Positions 52,240 to 62,412 of a stretch of DNA of 64,000 nt are shown here, in pieces. The notes beneath the pieces were generated by a model. The model did not search any database and had not been told where the DNA came from. It worked only from the letters and a program-made list of their open reading frames with translations. How positions within the stretch are numbered: position 1 is the first letter of the stretch; the number at the start of each line of letters is the position of its first letter. The stretch comes from JAICLL01 sp035252155 (GTDB lineage: Bacteria; Planctomycetota; Planctomycetia; Pirellulales; JAICIG01), in the NCBI GenBank assembly GCA_035252155.1, contig DATFDL010000224.1:6066-70065 (forward strand), written 5' to 3'. The translations under genes were made by a program, and so were the position numbers.

Positions 52240-53613
52240 TTGAACTTTGCAGACTCGCCGATCGTGGCCGAATATCGTCGCCGAACGCCGGGTTCGGCCG
52301 AATTGGCGCGGCAGGCCGCTTCGGTCTTTCCGGGCGGCGTTACCCACGATGGCCGCATCCTGGAGCCATACCCAATCTATGTCGATCGAGCAGCCGGTCC
52401 GCGCAAGTGGGACGTCGACGGCAATGAATACGTCGATTACACCGGCGGCCACGGTGCGCTGCTGCTCGGACACAATCATCCGCAAGTGGTCGAAGCCGTG
52501 CATCGGCAACTCGACCGCGGCACGCATTTCGGGTCGTGCCATGCCTGGGAGGTCAGTTGGGGCCAGTGGGTCGAGCGGCTGGTGCCTTCGGCCGAGCGGG
52601 TGCGCTTCACTAGTTCGGGCACCGAAGCCACAATGATGGCCATGCGGCTGGCCCGCGCCTTTACGGGCAAGCCCAAGGTGATGCGGTTTTTGGGGCATTT
52701 TCACGGCTGGCACGATCACGCGGCCTTTGGCGTCGGCTCGCATTTCGACGGCACGCCGACGCCCGGCGTGCTGGCCGAAGTGGCCGGCAACGTGGTGCTG
52801 GCTCCGCCGGGCGACCTGGCGGGCACACGTGCCGTGCTCGACGCACACCCCGACATCGCGGCAGCCATTATCGAACCGACCGGCGCGAGCTGGGGCCAGG
52901 TGCCGGTGCTGAAGGATTTTTTAGTGGGCCTGCGGGAGCTGACGGCCCAGCGTAGCGTGCAGTTGATCTTCGACGAAGTCATCAGCGGCTTTCGCTGCGC
53001 GCCGGGCGGAGCACAGCAGTGCTACGAGGTGCGCCCCGACCTGACCACGCTGGCCAAGATCCTGGCGGGCGGCTTGCCCGGCGGCGCAGTCGCGGGTCGC
53101 AAAGACATTCTCGATGCCCTCGATCTTGAGCGATCGGCCGCCAGCGGACGTGAAAAAGTGCCCCACCAGGGTACGTTCAATGCCAACCCACTTTCGGCCG
53201 TGGCCGGGGCGACCACGTTGGAGATCGTCGGCACGACCGACGTCTGTGAGCGGGCGAACGACTACGCCGCGCGGCTGCGCGAAGAGCTCAACCGCGTGTT
53301 GCGCGACGAGCGCGTACCCTGGGCCGTCTATGGCACGTACTCTGGCTTTCATGTTTTCACCAACCCGCAAAAGCTGGACATCACCGCCGCCGACATCGAC
53401 GCCGGCAAGTATGATTACCGCGTGCTCAAGGCCGCCGTGCCCCGTTCGTTGGCTACCAAACTGCGGCTGGGAATGATGATCCACGACGTCGAGATCTTTT
53501 CGTGGCCCGGCGGGCCGACCTCGGCCGTGCATAGCATAGACGATCTGCAACAGACCGCCGATGCCTTCCGCCGCACGCTGAAGATGTTGCGGGCGGAGGG
53601 CGAAATAAGCTGA
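52240..53613 (+). CDS. Class-III PLP aminotransferase (glutamate-1-semialdehyde aminomutase-like)
   Basis: 457 residues with a TTG start preceded by GGAG. Motifs: YVDYTGGHGALLLGHNHP, FTSSGTEATMMAMRLAR, LIFDEVISGFRC and the PLP lysine in TLAKILAGGLPGGA, all in the HemL/class-III pattern. It may be a true HemL for tetrapyrrole synthesis or a paralogous amino-transferase. The GTFNANPLS stretch is HemL-like. Preceded by the MITE-like palindrome at 52047-52190. Confidence 0.87.
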   Translation: MNFADSPIVAEYRRRTPGSAELARQAASVFPGGVTHDGRILEPYPIYVDRAAGPRKWDVDGNEYVDYTGGHGALLLGHNHPQVVEAVHRQLDRGTHFGSCHAWEVSWGQWVERLVPSAERVRFTSSGTEATMMAMRLARAFTGKPKVMRFLGHFHGWHDHAAFGVGSHFDGTPTPGVLAEVAGNVVLAPPGDLAGTRAVLDAHPDIAAAIIEPTGASWGQVPVLKDFLVGLRELTAQRSVQLIFDEVISGFRCAPGGAQQCYEVRPDLTTLAKILAGGLPGGAVAGRKDILDALDLERSAASGREKVPHQGTFNANPLSAVAGATTLEIVGTTDVCERANDYAARLREELNRVLRDERVPWAVYGTYSGFHVFTNPQKLDITAADIDAGKYDYRVLKAAVPRSLATKLRLGMMIHDVEIFSWPGGPTSAVHSIDDLQQTADAFRRTLKMLRAEGEIS

Positions 53614-53686
53614 GTCGCTGTCCGTTCGTTGCCGCCTAACAAACAGGCAAAAAAATTGCGGGCAAAAAAATGGAATTAAGGGATGA

Positions 53687-54109
53687 TTATTCCCCGATCA
53701 CCTTCACCAGCACGCGTTTGTCGCGGCGCCCGTCGAACTCTCCATAGAAGATCTGCTCCCAGGGGCCGAAGTCAAGTTTGCCCCCGGTGATTGCCACCAC
53801 GACTTCGCGGCCCATCACCTGCCGCTTCAGATGGGCGTCGGCATTGTCCTCGCCCGTGCGGTTGTGCTGATAGCGTGCCGGCGAGGCATCGAACGGCGCC
53901 AGCCCTTCGAGCCATTTCTTGTAGTCCTCGTGCAGGCCAGATTCATCGTCGTTGATAAAGACGCTGGCCGTGATGTGCATTGCGTTGACCAGGCAGAGCC
54001 CCTCGCGGACTTGGCTTTGGCGGACGATCTCTTCGACCCGCGGCGTAATGTTCAAAAACGCCATTCGGGCAGGCAGGTTGAACGTGAGATACGCAGTATG
54101 AGATTTCAT
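53687..54109 (-). CDS. yjbQ: YjbQ/UPF0047 family protein
   Basis: 140 residues. Conserved UPF0047 features: AMHITASVFINDDESGLHEDYKKW (metal-site His) and HLKRQVMGREVVVAITGGKL, ending with GPWEQIFYGEFDGRRDKRVL. Members were shown to have low thiamine-phosphate synthase activity; the true role is uncertain. Confidence 0.93.
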   Translation of the reverse strand: MKSHTAYLTFNLPARMAFLNITPRVEEIVRQSQVREGLCLVNAMHITASVFINDDESGLHEDYKKWLEGLAPFDASPARYQHNRTGEDNADAHLKRQVMGREVVVAITGGKLDFGPWEQIFYGEFDGRRDKRVLVKVIGE

Positions 54110-54254
54110 AATGCTATAAGGTAATGCTATTCCGCCGGGTTCGCCCAGTCCCTTTGACCGTGCGATCTGCTACAATGAGGGCCGCACCGAGCCGTCTGGA
54201 GCGGCCATCGTGGGTGATCCGACTCGGCGCTGCCATCTCAGACGAAAGAAACCG

Positions 54255-54482
54255 ATGTCGCCCGCTGAACAAAAGGTACTCGCGATTTTCCGCATGTATC
54301 GCGTCTCGCCTTACCAGATGTTGTGTCTAAATCGCGTCACCCAGGGCAATCTGGAGGCCCCGCTCCAGCGGCTGATCCAGCGGGGGCTGGTCGTCAAGGA
54401 ACGCACCAAGGACGCCTACCACCTGACGCCCGCCGGGTATGTGGCCGCGCAGTCAGAGACCGAGAGCCCAGTGGCGTCGTAA
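54255..54482 (+). CDS. Small winged-helix-like protein
   Basis: 75 residues from the ATG at 54255. The pattern MYRVSPYQMLCLNRVTQGNLEAPLQRLIQRGLVVKERTKDAYHLT is a winged helix: helix-turn-helix followed by a wing. Probably a small transcription factor; family not assigned. Confidence 0.6.
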   Translation: MSPAEQKVLAIFRMYRVSPYQMLCLNRVTQGNLEAPLQRLIQRGLVVKERTKDAYHLTPAGYVAAQSETESPVAS

Positions 54483-54484
54483 CA

Positions 54485-54553
54485 CGGAATTCATTCCATT
54501 CCGTTCAAACACGGAGTGCATGCTTTTCTTCGAGAGGAATGGAATAAATTCCG
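54485..54553. terminator. Inverted repeat between convergent genes
   Basis: CGGAATTCATTCCATTCC (54485-54502) pairs with GGAATGGAATAAATTCCG (54536-54553) with one mismatch. The 18-bp stem lies between convergent genes and probably terminates both. Confidence 0.6.
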
Positions 54554-54587
54554 TTCTACGAACGGGGTGCCAGTTGGCTCAGGCCGA

Positions 54588-55157
54588 TCACGCCGCCCGG
54601 CGGCGCGGGCGGCACTGCGCGGCGCGGCGGCGGATCTCGTCGTGCGCGAGCAACTCGAAGCGGGCCGGCGTCTGTTCCGAGCCGGGGCGCTCGATGAATA
54701 CGCTCGTCGCGGCATGCAACAGCCGCGGTACGTAGAACCAGGCCCGCTCGAGCGACTCGGTCGGCTGGTCCGAGGCAATCACGATCAAATCGCATGAACC
54801 AATTTCATTCGCCATTCGGGCCAGCGCCGTGAACGGGTCGCCTGGAATCAGCCGCACGCGCGCCGGCGTGGTCTTCAAGAGTGAGTGGATCTCTTTTAGT
54901 GAAAGGCCGTCGCTTTCGGCCGGCGGGCGCAACTCGAACAGGTCGATGCCGGCATAGTTTACCAGCTCATCCGTGCCGCGCGTGGCCGCCTCGATCATTC
55001 GCCGCGCCCGCTGCCCTGTACGCAAGCCGACTTCCAAAATCCTGCGCGCTCGGTTGCGCCGGATCGCCCGGTAGATGATCCGGTCGCCGGGCGGCTTGGA
55101 AAAATACGTAAGGTGCGCCAGCCGAATCGCGTCGAGCAATCTTCGCATGTTAATCAT
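54588..55157 (-). CDS. Methyltransferase-like conserved protein
   Basis: 189 residues. RRILEVGLRTGQRARRMIEAA resembles motif I of class-I SAM methyltransferases, followed by NYAGIDLFELRPP and CDLIVIASDQPTESLERAW at the motif II and IV positions. The protein is shorter than typical methyltransferases and lacks a recognisable C-terminal substrate domain. Two ATGs nine nt apart (55157, 55148) could be the start. It diverges from the rfb genes. Confidence 0.6.
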   Translation of the reverse strand: MINMRRLLDAIRLAHLTYFSKPPGDRIIYRAIRRNRARRILEVGLRTGQRARRMIEAATRGTDELVNYAGIDLFELRPPAESDGLSLKEIHSLLKTTPARVRLIPGDPFTALARMANEIGSCDLIVIASDQPTESLERAWFYVPRLLHAATSVFIERPGSEQTPARFELLAHDEIRRRAAQCRPRRRAA

Positions 55158-55221
55158 CTTCGGCAGAAAAAGCGGTAAAGTCGAATGCAGACCCGTGATA
55201 GGGCGACTATACTAGACCCCC

Positions 55222-56286
<1,065 letters not shown>

Positions 56287-56294
56287 CACCTTCC

Positions 56295-57164
56295 ATGCAC
56301 AAAGGCATCATCCTGGCCGGTGGCTCCGGCACGCGGCTTTACCCGATTACGCGGGCGGTCAGCAAGCAACTGCTGCCGATCTACGACAAGCCGATGATCT
56401 TCTACCCGCTGTCGACCCTGATGCTGGCGGGCATTCGCGACATTCTGCTCATCACCACGCCGGCTGACGTCGCGGCCTTCGAGCGGCTGCTGGGCGACGG
56501 CAGTTGGCTGGGCATCTCGGTCCATTACGCCGTGCAGCCGCGGCCCGAAGGGCTGGCCCAGGCGTTTTTGATCGGCCGCGAATTTGTCGGGCACGATCCG
56601 GTGGCGCTGATTCTGGGCGACAACCTATTTTATGGTCAGGGTTTTCAACCGATGTTGGCCGAGGCCGCCAGCCAGACGCGCGGCGCCACCGTGTTTGCCT
56701 ACGCCGTGAAAGATCCCGAGCGTTACGGCGTGGTCGAATTCGACGACGCGGGCCAAGCCATTTCGATCGAAGAAAAACCTGCTCGGCCTAAGTCCCACTA
56801 CGCCGTGACCGGCCTTTACTTTTACGACAACCAGGTGCTCGACATCGCCGCGGCGCTGCGCCCCTCGGCCCGCGGCGAACTGGAAATCACCGACGTCAAC
56901 CGCGAATATCTCGACCGCGGACAGCTTCACGTACAGTGCTTCACGCGAGGCTTCGCCTGGCTCGACACTGGCACCTTCGAGTCGCTCTTGCAGGCCTCGA
57001 ACTTCATCGAGACGATCGAGCAGCGGCAGGGGCTGAAGGTGGCCTGCCTGGAAGAGGTCGCCTATCTGAAGAATTTCATTACCGCCTCGCAGCTCGAAGC
57101 GCTGGCGGCCTCACTCAAGAACAGTTACGGCGATTACTTGCGCGACCTGCTCGCACGCGAGTAG
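56295..57164 (+). CDS. rfbA: Glucose-1-phosphate thymidylyltransferase
   Basis: 289 residues. KGIILAGGSGTRLYPITRAVSKQLLPIYDKPM is the nucleotidyltransferase signature, followed by ALILGDNLFYGQGF and GFAWLDTGTFESLLQASNFI. It makes dTDP-glucose, the substrate of the preceding RfbB. Start at 56295; upstream frame is only a shadow of rfbB. Confidence 0.95.
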   Translation: MHKGIILAGGSGTRLYPITRAVSKQLLPIYDKPMIFYPLSTLMLAGIRDILLITTPADVAAFERLLGDGSWLGISVHYAVQPRPEGLAQAFLIGREFVGHDPVALILGDNLFYGQGFQPMLAEAASQTRGATVFAYAVKDPERYGVVEFDDAGQAISIEEKPARPKSHYAVTGLYFYDNQVLDIAAALRPSARGELEITDVNREYLDRGQLHVQCFTRGFAWLDTGTFESLLQASNFIETIEQRQGLKVACLEEVAYLKNFITASQLEALAASLKNSYGDYLRDLLARE

Positions 57165-57180
57165 GAGCGGCGAGTTTGGG

Positions 57181-57705
57181 CTACGAGTGTTCGCGCCAAA
57201 CGTCGTCGGAATAGGTGCGTTCGACGATCCGCCCGTATTCCTCCAGCGAGCGGCGTTGCCCAACCGAATGCCAAGGATTCACCTCTTTCAGTTCGGGCAT
57301 GATCTCCAAGATCTGATCGACCAGGGTGTCGGCCAGCCGTTGAATCGACGGGGTCTGGGCTTTTTCGCGGATGGCCGCCACGGTTTTCATGATGCGGACC
57401 AACCGCGCGCGTTGCAGCACCGGGGTCGAAAGCGGCGCACCCGAATCGACTAGCAGTTCAGCAACCGGCACTTCGAGCGCCTGCTGCCACTGATAGAGCC
57501 GACTGAGCGGCAAATCGCTGGTTTTTTCCTCCTCACGGCGCAGTTCGCGAATGTCGGTGTGCAGAACTTGTCCGACTCGTCGGAGCGAAACGCCCTGCTG
57601 TTGACGTACTTCCTTGATGCGGTGCAACGGTGGATCGGATCCCGCCGAGGCCGTCACCGCCGGCACGATGCGCAGCTCCTGCGCACCGATCTCCGAAAGA
57701 CTCAT
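57181..57705 (-). CDS. XRE-type HTH transcriptional regulator
   Basis: 174 residues from the ATG at 57705 (GGGAGAG eight bases upstream). The helix-turn-helix region LHRIKEVRQQQGVSLRRVGQVLHTDIRELRREE is typical of XRE-type proteins. A C-terminal helical region (about 95-174) follows, perhaps for dimerisation or ligand binding. It converges with rfbA. Targets unknown. Confidence 0.78.
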   Translation of the reverse strand: MSLSEIGAQELRIVPAVTASAGSDPPLHRIKEVRQQQGVSLRRVGQVLHTDIRELRREEEKTSDLPLSRLYQWQQALEVPVAELLVDSGAPLSTPVLQRARLVRIMKTVAAIREKAQTPSIQRLADTLVDQILEIMPELKEVNPWHSVGQRRSLEEYGRIVERTYSDDVWREHS

Positions 57706-58297
57706 GCAATGCTCTCCCTCGTTCGCTCCGTGGATGGGCCTCTCGGCAAGACGACTGCCGCTCACTCAAGCAACCCGCTGGCCCCGAGCAGCGATGAAAC
57801 GCCGATCGGCCATTGGGAGCTGGATAATCGTCGCGGATCGGTCAGACCGCGACCATGAGCGCCGAAGCCGCGCTAGCTCGAAGATCGACTCATCTCCGTT
57901 CGTGGCCGACGTAGTGCGTCGGGGAACTTAGTGCAACGACAGACGAGATAGCACTATTTCCCGCGACGTTCTTGCCCGTTTACGTCGGCGGCCTGCTTAC
58001 AGGCTGACCCCTGCCCTACCTAAAGACTGCCCCTCCCCAAAGATTGCCCGTCCCCTTAGCTGCCCACGCCCCGTTTTTGCCACCGTCCGCCCCACGGGTC
58101 ATCATAGGCGGGACATGATAGCATGGCAAGTGGCAAAAAAGGGTTCAGGGTTTAGGGTTCAGCATTTTCGTTCGGGTCTGTTAGTTTGGCGCAGGCGGTC
58201 GGAGCCGCGATCGGTTTGGGGTACGTTGCGCGCCCGACGGGCTCGGCGCAAGCGATTTAGGGTCGAACAAAATGCTGAACCCTGAACCCTGAACCCT
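57706..58297. other. Gene-free spacer with repeat-flanked segment
   Basis: It has a C-rich phrase tract (ACTGCCCCTCCCCAAAG-like, 58010-58060) and an 89-nt segment flanked by inverted heptamer repeats. No gene is recognised. Confidence 0.5.
58141..58297. repeat. Inverted GGGTTCA/TGAACCC repeats flanking 89 nt
   Basis: 58141-58174 (three GGGTTCA-type heptamers then GCATTTTCGTTCG) is inverted at 58264-58296 (CGAACAAAATGC then three heptamers), with one indel. The enclosed 89 nt are unique in the window. The arrangement resembles a small mobile cassette or a large stem-loop. Confidence 0.65.
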
Positions 58298-59023
58298 CTA
58301 TTCGCCCCAGGCAAAGGCCTTGATCCGGTCGAGGTAGTTGGGACGCCGCGCGGCGGCACGGCCTTCAGCCGGGACCGGCTGCGCCGCGTGTCGAGGGGCG
58401 TTGGGCAGGCGAGCGGCCACGCGTCCCTGCGGCTCGGCGCGCCAGGTTGACGAGCGAGCCTCGACCTCGTGCGACCGATAGCCGCGGTCTTGCAAATACC
58501 GCAGCCAATCACTTTCGGCACGTTGCCGCGCCCAGGACTCCAATAATCGCCGGCGGATCATTTGCCAGGCTGGCGCCTCGCTCGGCAAAACGGCGGGCGA
58601 TGCCGGAATCGCGCCCAGCGAATGGTGGCCGCGCCCGGTCACCACCACGTCGGCCGATCGGGCGGCCTGCCACATTTCGGCCAGACACCGCGGACCCGTT
58701 TCGCTGCCTTCGCGGCGATAGAGTATGACTTCGCCGGAACTATGCCGCAGACCGATCCGCATCACTTCGGCCGCGCTCGTGCGGGTCGGATTGGTGAGTA
58801 ATTTTAACTGGGGATAGCAGACGACCAACTCGCCCAGGCTCTCGCGGGTGGCGTCGGTCGAGCCGTTGTCGATCACCAGCAACTCGAAACGGTGAGTCAG
58901 TTCCTCCGACGCTTCGAGCAGTCGGCCGATAAGCCCCTGGACCGTCGATTGGCAATTCAATACCGGAACGAAGACAGACAACAGATTCTTCAACGGACAT
59001 ATCCCCTTGTGGACAAGCTTCAA
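58298..59023 (-). CDS. Glycosyltransferase family 2-like protein
   Basis: 241 residues. LLSVFVPVLNCQSTVQGLIG and FELLVIDNGSTDATRESL carry the GT2 nucleotide-binding pattern including DNGS in place of DDGS. The DxD region is not obvious, and the C-terminal half is Arg/Ala/Pro-rich. An inner TTG (58990, LKNLLSVFVP) may be the real start instead of the ATG at 59023. Likely involved in polysaccharide or glycoprotein synthesis, but possibly inactive. Confidence 0.62.
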   Translation of the reverse strand: MKLVHKGICPLKNLLSVFVPVLNCQSTVQGLIGRLLEASEELTHRFELLVIDNGSTDATRESLGELVVCYPQLKLLTNPTRTSAAEVMRIGLRHSSGEVILYRREGSETGPRCLAEMWQAARSADVVVTGRGHHSLGAIPASPAVLPSEAPAWQMIRRRLLESWARQRAESDWLRYLQDRGYRSHEVEARSSTWRAEPQGRVAARLPNAPRHAAQPVPAEGRAAARRPNYLDRIKAFAWGE

Positions 59024-59329
59024 AACCCACCAGCTTTGGCATCGGCCGCCGGAAACAAGCGACTGAAGCCAGCCGGGGAAGTAGAGAAAGACACGGAGTG
59101 TGACGGTCTATCGGGCGGCAACGGCCGCCCGAGAAACTCCGCCAGCGCCGATTGTGCGGCGCGCGACGCCGACTGTGGTGAAGGCGTCGTGCTTGCGTCG
59201 GGACGGCCGAGACGACCGCATCAGCCAGGAGGAGACTGCCGTGTACCACACCTACTTGCAGCGCGCCCGCGGGTATGGCATATTCGGTTTCTTCAACTTC
59301 TGCCTCGGCCGAAGAGGGCTCCCGACGCG

Positions 59330-60085
59330 ATGCAGATCTGGCCGGCGATCGACCTGCTCGGCGCCAAGTGCGTCCGCTTGCAGCAGGGAGACTATCAACG
59401 CGAAACGGTCTTCGGCGATGATCCGGCCGCCATGGCACGGCATTGGGTCTCGTTAGGCGCCCGCTGCCTGCACCTGGTCGATCTCGACGGGGCGCGCGAT
59501 GGCCGGCCCGCCAACCTTGAGAGCGTCAAGGCCATCGTTAATGCCGTTGACGTGCCCTGCGAGCTGGGCGGCGGCATTCGCACCGAAGAAGACATCGTCC
59601 AGTTGCTCAAATTAGGTCTGGCGCGGCTCGTGGTAGGTACGCGCGCGCTCCGCGAGCCGGAATGGTTTTGCCGAATGTGCCGGCAATTCCCAGAGCGTCT
59701 GGTGTTGGGTATCGATGCCCGCGACGGCCGCGTGGCCACCGACGGCTGGCTGGCGACCAGTGATTTGCCGGCCACCGAGCTTGCCCGGCGATACGCGCGC
59801 GAACCGTTGGCCGCAATCATCTATACCGACATCGCCACCGACGGCATGCTGGCCGGCCCGAACCTGGCGGCCATGGCCGAAATGTGCCAATCCGTGGACC
59901 TTCCGATTGTCGCCTCAGGCGGAATTGCCAGCGCCGCCGACGTGGCCGCGCTGGCGGCGCTGCCTCTGGCTGGCTGCATCATTGGCCGCGCCCTGTACGA
60001 GCGCGTACTCACCCTGCCCGACGCCTTAGCCGCCGCGGAACGTAGAGCGGGGGCCGGGCAGGTTACTCGGAAACCTGAGTCCTGA
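59330..60085 (+). CDS. hisA: Phosphoribosylformimino-5-aminoimidazole carboxamide ribotide isomerase
   Basis: 251 residues. IWPAIDLLGAKCVRLQQGDY is the HisA start, with the catalytic Asp in AIDLLGAK, GGGIRTEEDI and the second catalytic Asp in IYTDIATDGMLAGPN. It performs the Amadori rearrangement in histidine synthesis. It stands away from other his genes, as is common in planctomycetes. A long upstream frame lacks coding character; AGAGGG precedes the chosen ATG by 11 nt. Confidence 0.95.
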   Translation: MQIWPAIDLLGAKCVRLQQGDYQRETVFGDDPAAMARHWVSLGARCLHLVDLDGARDGRPANLESVKAIVNAVDVPCELGGGIRTEEDIVQLLKLGLARLVVGTRALREPEWFCRMCRQFPERLVLGIDARDGRVATDGWLATSDLPATELARRYAREPLAAIIYTDIATDGMLAGPNLAAMAEMCQSVDLPIVASGGIASAADVAALAALPLAGCIIGRALYERVLTLPDALAAAERRAGAGQVTRKPES

Positions 60086-60087
60086 GC

Positions 60088-60150
60088 GTACAGTAGGCAT
60101 CACGCTCCGCGTGATGGTTCGCCTCACGCGGAGCGTGAGGACTACTATAC
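60088..60150. repeat. Double-hairpin palindromic repeat
   Basis: CATCACGC-TCC-GCGTGATG (60098-60116) and CCTCACGC-GGA-GCGTGAGG (60122-60140) are each hairpins and also pair with each other. AGTAG / CTACT extends the palindrome outwards. It lies between hisA and the EF-G gene. Confidence 0.8.
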
Positions 60151-60162
60151 GCCCGAAATAAA

Positions 60163-60206
60163 CTGAACCCTGAACCCTGAACCCTGAACCCTGAACCCTG
60201 AACCCT
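60163..60206 (+). repeat. Tandem TGAACCC heptamer repeat
   Basis: Six perfect TGAACCC units end 3 nt before the EF-G ATG. No Shine-Dalgarno intervenes. A degenerate run lies in the same position before the HNH gene (15347-15375), and related inverted runs lie at 58141 and 58275. Confidence 0.9.
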
Positions 60207-60209
60207 CTC

Positions 60210-62309
60210 ATGGCCCAACGCACCGTCGGAGACATCCGCAACATTGCTTTCTGCGGCCACGGATCGGCCGGTAAAACGACCCTTGTCGACAAGTTTTTGA
60301 CCAAGACCGGAATGGTCAAGCACCCGGTCAACGTCGACGACGGCACCAGCGTCTGCGATTTCGACGAGGAAGAGAAACACCACAAATACACGATCGAAGC
60401 CAGCGTCGTGCATTTCGAGCATGCCGGCAAGCACTTCCAGGTCATCGACACGCCGGGCTATCCCGATTTCATCGGACAAACCATCGCCGCGTTGCGGGCC
60501 GTCGAGACGGCAGCCATTGTCATCAACGCGCACTCGGGCATCGAGGTCAACACCCGCCGCGTGTTCCGTGAGGCCGGCAATCGCGGTCTGGGGCGGATCA
60601 TCGTCGTCAGCAAGATGGATGGCGAGAACATCGACTTTCCCGGCTTGCTCCGCAAAATCAAAGAGCAGTTTGGCACGTGCTGCATTCCGCTCAACGTGCC
60701 GCTGGGCAGCGGCCACGATTTTCGGGGCGTCGTCAGCACGCTCAAGCCGCCGGCCGACGCCAAAGGCGCGCTGGCCAATCCGTCTGAAATTACCACCTCG
60801 TTGATCGAGGCGATCATCGAGCACGACGAAGAGGCGACGGCCCGCTACTTCGACGGCCAGCAGCCGACCGACGAAGAGCTAAGCCGCCTGCTGCCCGAAG
60901 CCGTGGCCGAAGGCGGCCTGATTCCCATCGTGTGCGTGGCGGCCAAGCCGGACCTTGGCGTGGCCGAACTGCTCGACGCGCTGGCGCTGTGCGCGCTTTC
61001 GCCCGAACGAATCGTCCGCCAGGCGAAGCGCGAGGACGGCAGCGAGGTGACGCTGAAGCCCGATCCCGCCGGTCCGTTGGCCGCCCAGGTATTTAAGACT
61101 CGGATCGATCCGTTCGTGCAGAAGCTGAGCTTCATCCGCGTTTTCTCGGGCACGCTCAAGAACGGCGAAACCGTGCACGCCTCGAAGGCCCGCAAGGGGG
61201 TCAAGCTTTCGCAGCTTCTGCGCGTGCAGGCCAACCACACCGAGCCGGTCGAGTCGGCCGGGCCGGGCGACATTGTGGCCGTGGCCAAGACTGAAGACCT
61301 GCACACCGGCACCAGCTTGGGCGACCTGGTGCTGCCGGCCCTTGAGTTCCCCACGCCGATGGCCGGCTTGGCGGTCAGTCCCAAAAGCCGCGGCGACGAA
61401 GGCAAGCTCTCCACCGCCTTGCACAAGATTGTCGAAGAAGACCCGACGCTGCACCTCGACCGCGACGCTCAGACCAAGGAGCTGGTGATGACCGGGATGA
61501 GCGAGCTGCACTTGCAAATTATCCGCGAGCGTTTGAAGCGGCGCGACAAGGTGGAGGTCGACGTCAAGGAGCCGAAGATTCCCTATCGCGAAACGATTCA
61601 GGCCAAGGCCGAGGGCAGTTATCGCCATAAAAAACAGACAGGCGGGCGCGGCCAGTTTGGCGAGGTACACATTCGCATGTTCCCGGTGCCGCACGGCGCC
61701 GATATCGAGACATTCGCGACCAAGGCCCATTTTCCCTCGATGCGCGAGTATCATTACGATGCGGCCCACAACTTTCTCTGGGTCGATTCGATCGTGGGCG
61801 GCACGATTCCGAACAACTTTCTGCCGGCCGTCGAAAAGGGTTTTAAAGAGCGGTTGGAGCGCGGCGTGGTGGCCGGCTACAAGGTGCAGAATGTCGGAGT
61901 CGAAGTCCACTTCGGCAAGCACCATCCGGTCGATAGTTCAGAAGCGGCGTTCAAGACGGCCGGCTCGATGGCTTTCCGCAACGTCTTTCAACAAGCCAAG
62001 CCCTCGCTGCTGGAGCCGATCGTCACGTTGCACATCACGGTGCCCGGCGAAAAGCTGGGCGACATCAATAGCGATCTTTCGGGCCGCCGCGGCCGCGTGC
62101 TGGGCATGGACTCGGCCGGCGGTGATCTGCAAACGGTCACCGCCGAGGCGCCGCTGGCTGAGGTCACCACCTATGCTCGGGCCTTATCCAGCATGACCGG
62201 CGGGCAGGGCAGTTACACGATGGAATTCAGCCGTTACGAAGTTGTACCCGGCAACGTGCAGAAAGAGATCATCGAAAAAGCGGTGCTGCACCCCGAAGAA
62301 GAAGAGTGA
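60210..62309 (+). CDS. fusA: Elongation factor G, probable paralogue (EF-G2 type)
   Basis: 699 residues with all five EF-G domains. The GTP-binding motifs deviate from the canonical enzyme: GHGSAGKTTL instead of GHIDAGKTT, DTPGYPDF instead of DTPGHVDF, and SKMD instead of NKMD. This pattern marks EF-G2-like or specialised paralogues. Domain IV (about 480-600, HKKQTGGRGQFGEVHI) is intact. It would function in translocation or ribosome recycling, and a canonical fusA should exist elsewhere. The start is preceded by a heptamer repeat and lacks a Shine-Dalgarno. Confidence 0.9.
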   Translation: MAQRTVGDIRNIAFCGHGSAGKTTLVDKFLTKTGMVKHPVNVDDGTSVCDFDEEEKHHKYTIEASVVHFEHAGKHFQVIDTPGYPDFIGQTIAALRAVETAAIVINAHSGIEVNTRRVFREAGNRGLGRIIVVSKMDGENIDFPGLLRKIKEQFGTCCIPLNVPLGSGHDFRGVVSTLKPPADAKGALANPSEITTSLIEAIIEHDEEATARYFDGQQPTDEELSRLLPEAVAEGGLIPIVCVAAKPDLGVAELLDALALCALSPERIVRQAKREDGSEVTLKPDPAGPLAAQVFKTRIDPFVQKLSFIRVFSGTLKNGETVHASKARKGVKLSQLLRVQANHTEPVESAGPGDIVAVAKTEDLHTGTSLGDLVLPALEFPTPMAGLAVSPKSRGDEGKLSTALHKIVEEDPTLHLDRDAQTKELVMTGMSELHLQIIRERLKRRDKVEVDVKEPKIPYRETIQAKAEGSYRHKKQTGGRGQFGEVHIRMFPVPHGADIETFATKAHFPSMREYHYDAAHNFLWVDSIVGGTIPNNFLPAVEKGFKERLERGVVAGYKVQNVGVEVHFGKHHPVDSSEAAFKTAGSMAFRNVFQQAKPSLLEPIVTLHITVPGEKLGDINSDLSGRRGRVLGMDSAGGDLQTVTAEAPLAEVTTYARALSSMTGGQGSYTMEFSRYEVVPGNVQKEIIEKAVLHPEEEE

Positions 62310-62412
62310 TCCTCCGTGGCGTTCCGCGAAGTGCGGGTGGACGTCGCGCCGCCCCTCAGCGGAACGGCACGGAGTCCGTTCCCTACAGACCTGAACGATA
62401 AACCGATTAGCG

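Noticed and set aside
58892..59329. N-terminal extension of hisA from 58892
   Set aside because: The extension overlaps the glycosyltransferase antisense and has no protein-like features; the HisA start motif begins at 59330.
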